From Andrena cerasifolii (taxonomy: Eukaryota > Arthropoda > Insecta > Hymenoptera > Andrenidae): a stretch of 64,000 nucleotides of DNA. The notes beneath the pieces are model-generated. The model worked only from the letters and a program-made list of their open reading frames with translations, did no database searches and was not told where the DNA came from. Of this stretch, positions 61,699-64,000 are shown in pieces (the first letter of the stretch is position 1; each line of letters starts with the position of its first letter). Where the stretch lies: the NCBI RefSeq assembly GCF_050908995.1, contig NC_135131.1, positions 11,054,001 to 11,118,000 on the forward strand, read 5' to 3'. The position numbers and the translations under genes were made by a program.

Positions 61699-62059
61699 GT
61701 GAAACAAGTATTGGACGGCGCAGTTCCTACCACCCTGCTGTCCAAGTCGAAAGGGAAAAGCACCCGGCGCCTCCCAGACGATTCCTGTTGCTCCGATGCG
61801 ACTCGTCAGGAGCAAACACTTGACCTGACTCAAGCCGTCCAACACGGAGATTGGGTAATCGAACCGGGTGACTTACGCAGGCAGTGTACCAAAAGGTGCA
61901 CCCCCTACGCCCGAAACTTTTTCCTTTGGACAAGAACACCAAGGGATGAAACTGATCCACCCATACCGATTCCATGCTCAGTCACTTGCTTCCGCAAACG
62001 GAAGCAGCGGTAACCTCCTCATCACAGATGAGGAGCCAATAAACGAACAACAAAGTTAA
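61699..62059 (+). CDS. Unidentified open segment, frame-shifted halves
   Basis: A frame from 61699 is open to 62013, starting MKQVLDGAVP and passing DLTQAVQHGDWVIEPGDLRRQ. A second frame shifted by one is open through SVPKGAPPTPETFSFGQEHQ to NLLITDEEPINEQQS and TAA at 62059. It is preceded by tgacttacgcag, which resembles an acceptor. G/C content is higher than in the flanks. It could be an exon with a 3'-terminal frame, a decayed mobile-element gene, or chance. I recognise no domain. Confidence 0.25.
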
Positions 62060-62390
62060 TGATTTAGTGACTGCTTGGCAATTTTACATGGGACCTTAAA
62101 TACTTCATACTATAATAAATTAGTCTAGGCTTCCTTAGATGTCTTCTTTCACTGTCACTTTGCACGATCACTTTTCACTATCACTTTTCACTAGTAACGG
62201 TGAACCTAAAAAGCTGAAACAATCAACTACTATATGTTAGTAACGGTGTGGTCGGCCTGGAAAGAAATTAAGGAAAAGCTTATTGAGTTGGAGACGATCG
62301 AGATAATTTCGACCAACAGCAGAGCACGCACGAGCATGCAAAACCACCGCAGAGATAAGTACTTGAAGGAAAGAGTGACAGAAGTCACAA

Positions 62391-62745
62391 AAAACCATCG
62401 AAGACATAGACGAGATGAAATGAATCAGGGAAAACCATCGAAGACATCGACGAGATGAAATGAATCAGAGAAAACCATCGAAGACATCGACGAGACGAAA
62501 TGAATCAGAGAAAACCATCGAAGACATCGACGAGATGAAATAAATCAGGAAAAACCATCGAAGACATGAAATGAATCAGGGAAAACCATCGAAGACATCG
62601 ACGAGATGAAATGAATCAGAGAAAACCATCGAAGAAATTCACGAAAATGAAATAAATCGTTTAAACCCATCGAAGAAATGCATCAAATAAAATAAATCAT
62701 GCAAACCCATCGAAGAAATACACAAAATAGAACGACTCGCGTAAA
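62391..62745. repeat. Minisatellite, 40-bp unit
   Basis: Nine copies keyed on AAAACCATCGAAGACATCG at 62391, 62431, 62471, 62511, 62551, 62582, 62622, about 62662 and about 62702. The period is 40 bp except for one 9-bp deletion. The last three copies are diverged. A 40-bp unit rotates the reading frame, which argues against coding use. Confidence 0.9.
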
Positions 62746-62879
62746 ATTCTCGAAAGTATGCATGGAAATAGGACAGATGATGGAAAACGACCGAAGAAAT
62801 CAAATTTGACATTCGCAAAACAATAAAATTTTAAATGACTTACCGAACCCCAAAATTTCATCAGCACCAAGCGAATAAA

Positions 62880-63160
62880 CGAACCCAGGCCAGAGGGGCG
62901 AGAGGGGCTGGCGGAAGAACCAGGGTTGAAATCCTGACCAGGTTCCCAGCAAGTTCGGCAGCTCCGGGGGAGGGGGAGGAAGAACCAGGTCCCCAGGAAG
63001 TCCAGTGTATCCAGGTGGCTCGGCAGCTCCAGGGGGGAGGGGGAGGAAGAACCAGGGTTGAACCCCTGACCAGGTCCCCAGGAAGTCCAGGAAGTCCAGT
63101 GGATCCAGGTGGCTCGGCAGCTCCAGGGTTCCCGGAGGTCCTTTAAGCCCGGAGGACCGA
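62880..63160 (-). pseudogene. Collagen-like, proline-rich repeat with broken frame
   Basis: On the minus strand three units start with GGAGCTGCCGAGCC-like sequence at 63124, 63030 and 62965. Gly-X-Y triplets are visible but in three frames: GPPGLK, then GPPG, then GNPGAAEPPGSTGLPGLPGD, followed by proline runs. Two single-base shifts within about 40 bp would be needed to join them. It therefore looks like a degraded collagen-type segment or a G/C-rich minisatellite that mimics one. The plus strand also reads GSPGSPVDPGG, since Gly and Pro codons are reverse complements, so the strand call is tentative. Confidence 0.4.
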
Positions 63161-64000
63161 CGACGACTGAGTACACGAAGATCTGTGAGCTCCTTATGTA
63201 GACTTCGAGGAATGATGTTCCCCGATGAAAACAAGGTCGACGGTTAGTTACAATTGCGAAATCCAGCGAATTCTTCGGCAAAAATGGATTTTCGGCTAAA
63301 ATATCCATTCCAGTGGCTATTGCTGTGACAAATAATGTTAACAACATTTACACTAACCGCCCAGTATAAATTATTATTAACTATAATCGATAGAACTCGA
63401 GATATCAAGCAATTTGTAACATTTGGCCTTGGATTTGCAAATGATTTTCTGCGCCGACTGAATTCTCTTTTATTCTCAATGTTTAATCGTTCGATACATT
63501 CATGTTAATGCTTAAATACGTTTTAGTTGAACTTAGTGTAAGTGAATAGTTGCAGGAATATTTGGAGAAATTTGAGTGAGATACTTGTTAACATCGGCGA
63601 AGTATAGGCTAAAACGATAGACCTATCACCTTATGGGAATTCGCGTTCGCATCACTAACACGTAGAGGCACGGTACTCTATGAAACACTTTTTGGCAGGC
63701 ACAGGCACTGACTCTACAATCAAGTAACAATCAAGTAAATTCTAAGTAACGGGTATATCTGAATGGAATCCTGTTAAATTAAAAGGCCTCCCACATGGTC
63801 CAGTAATCGATGAAATTGAGAAATCACGAGATAATATGCACTATGCCATGCACACACTTGACTGAACCGATGAATTTCTCAGGGCTAGACAAACTTTTAA
63901 GACACTCATGCATCATGCAACTTTCTGCGAGACTTTTAAAATTAGATTTTACTGTAAATTTCAGTGTTGGCGGTAAACTAATATTAGGGGCAAACGGAAT
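63161..64000. other. No gene seen
   Basis: A+T-rich; holds only the second copy of the 50-bp dispersed motif. Confidence 0.45.
63595..63651 (+). repeat. Dispersed 50-bp motif, copy 2
   Basis: CGGCGAAGTATAGGCTAAAA, then CGATAGACCTATCACCTTATGGGAATTCG, parallel to 39697-39746. A weaker relative (GACGAGGTATAGAATAGACCTATCA) is at about 60757-60782. Confidence 0.6.

Noticed and set aside
62234..62458. 74-codon Lys/Arg/Glu-rich frame
   Set aside because: It runs into the 40-bp minisatellite, whose period breaks the frame.

Overview
The window is eukaryotic nuclear DNA. The evidence is short GT..AG introns, long AT-rich non-coding stretches, many short non-autonomous DNA transposons, and one complete multi-exon gene for a long-chain acyl-CoA synthetase of the animal ACSL3/ACSL4 type. 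Base composition, intron sizes and the protein suggest an insect. I lean towards a hymenopteran (bee, wasp or ant), but I cannot prove that from the sequence.

Layout. 1-34 kb: mostly non-coding. It holds a possible signal-peptide exon at 1.5 kb, several A+T-rich minisatellites (1.9, 4.1 and 11.6-12.2 kb), a strongly pyrimidine-rich belt at 17.7-21.3 kb that ends in a CpG-rich block, a purine-rich block at 24.1-24.7 kb, two related inverted-repeat elements (19.7 and 22.2 kb) and two copies of a piggyBac-type MITE (25.1 and 31.8 kb). 33.6-34.6 kb: a degenerate tandem repeat, then the best plus-strand coding exon. This encodes a transmembrane helix and short cytoplasmic tail ending at a TGA, after which the same frame continues for 38 codons with almost pure G/C third positions. 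34.6-42.2 kb: non-coding, with a hAT-type MITE at 38.8 kb. 42.2-47.9 kb: the acyl-CoA synthetase gene on the minus strand, with seven coding exons, 707 codons and a probable long 3' UTR. 48-64 kb: presumably 5' flank or intron of that gene plus intergenic DNA. It holds a third piggyBac-type MITE, a hAT-type MITE with a perfect 8-bp target duplication, a hairpin-rich MITE, a diverged tandem duplication, a pair of strong hairpins, a 40-bp minisatellite and a frame-broken collagen-like repeat.

Only the synthetase is assigned a function. It would activate long-chain fatty acids, with a preference for unsaturated ones if it behaves like its relatives, at the ER or lipid-droplet membrane. The plus-strand transmembrane exon and the signal-peptide exon could be the two ends of one type I membrane protein whose other exons I did not find; that is speculation. 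No RNA gene, CRISPR array or virus is visible. Most long open frames in the window are low-complexity or shadow frames.
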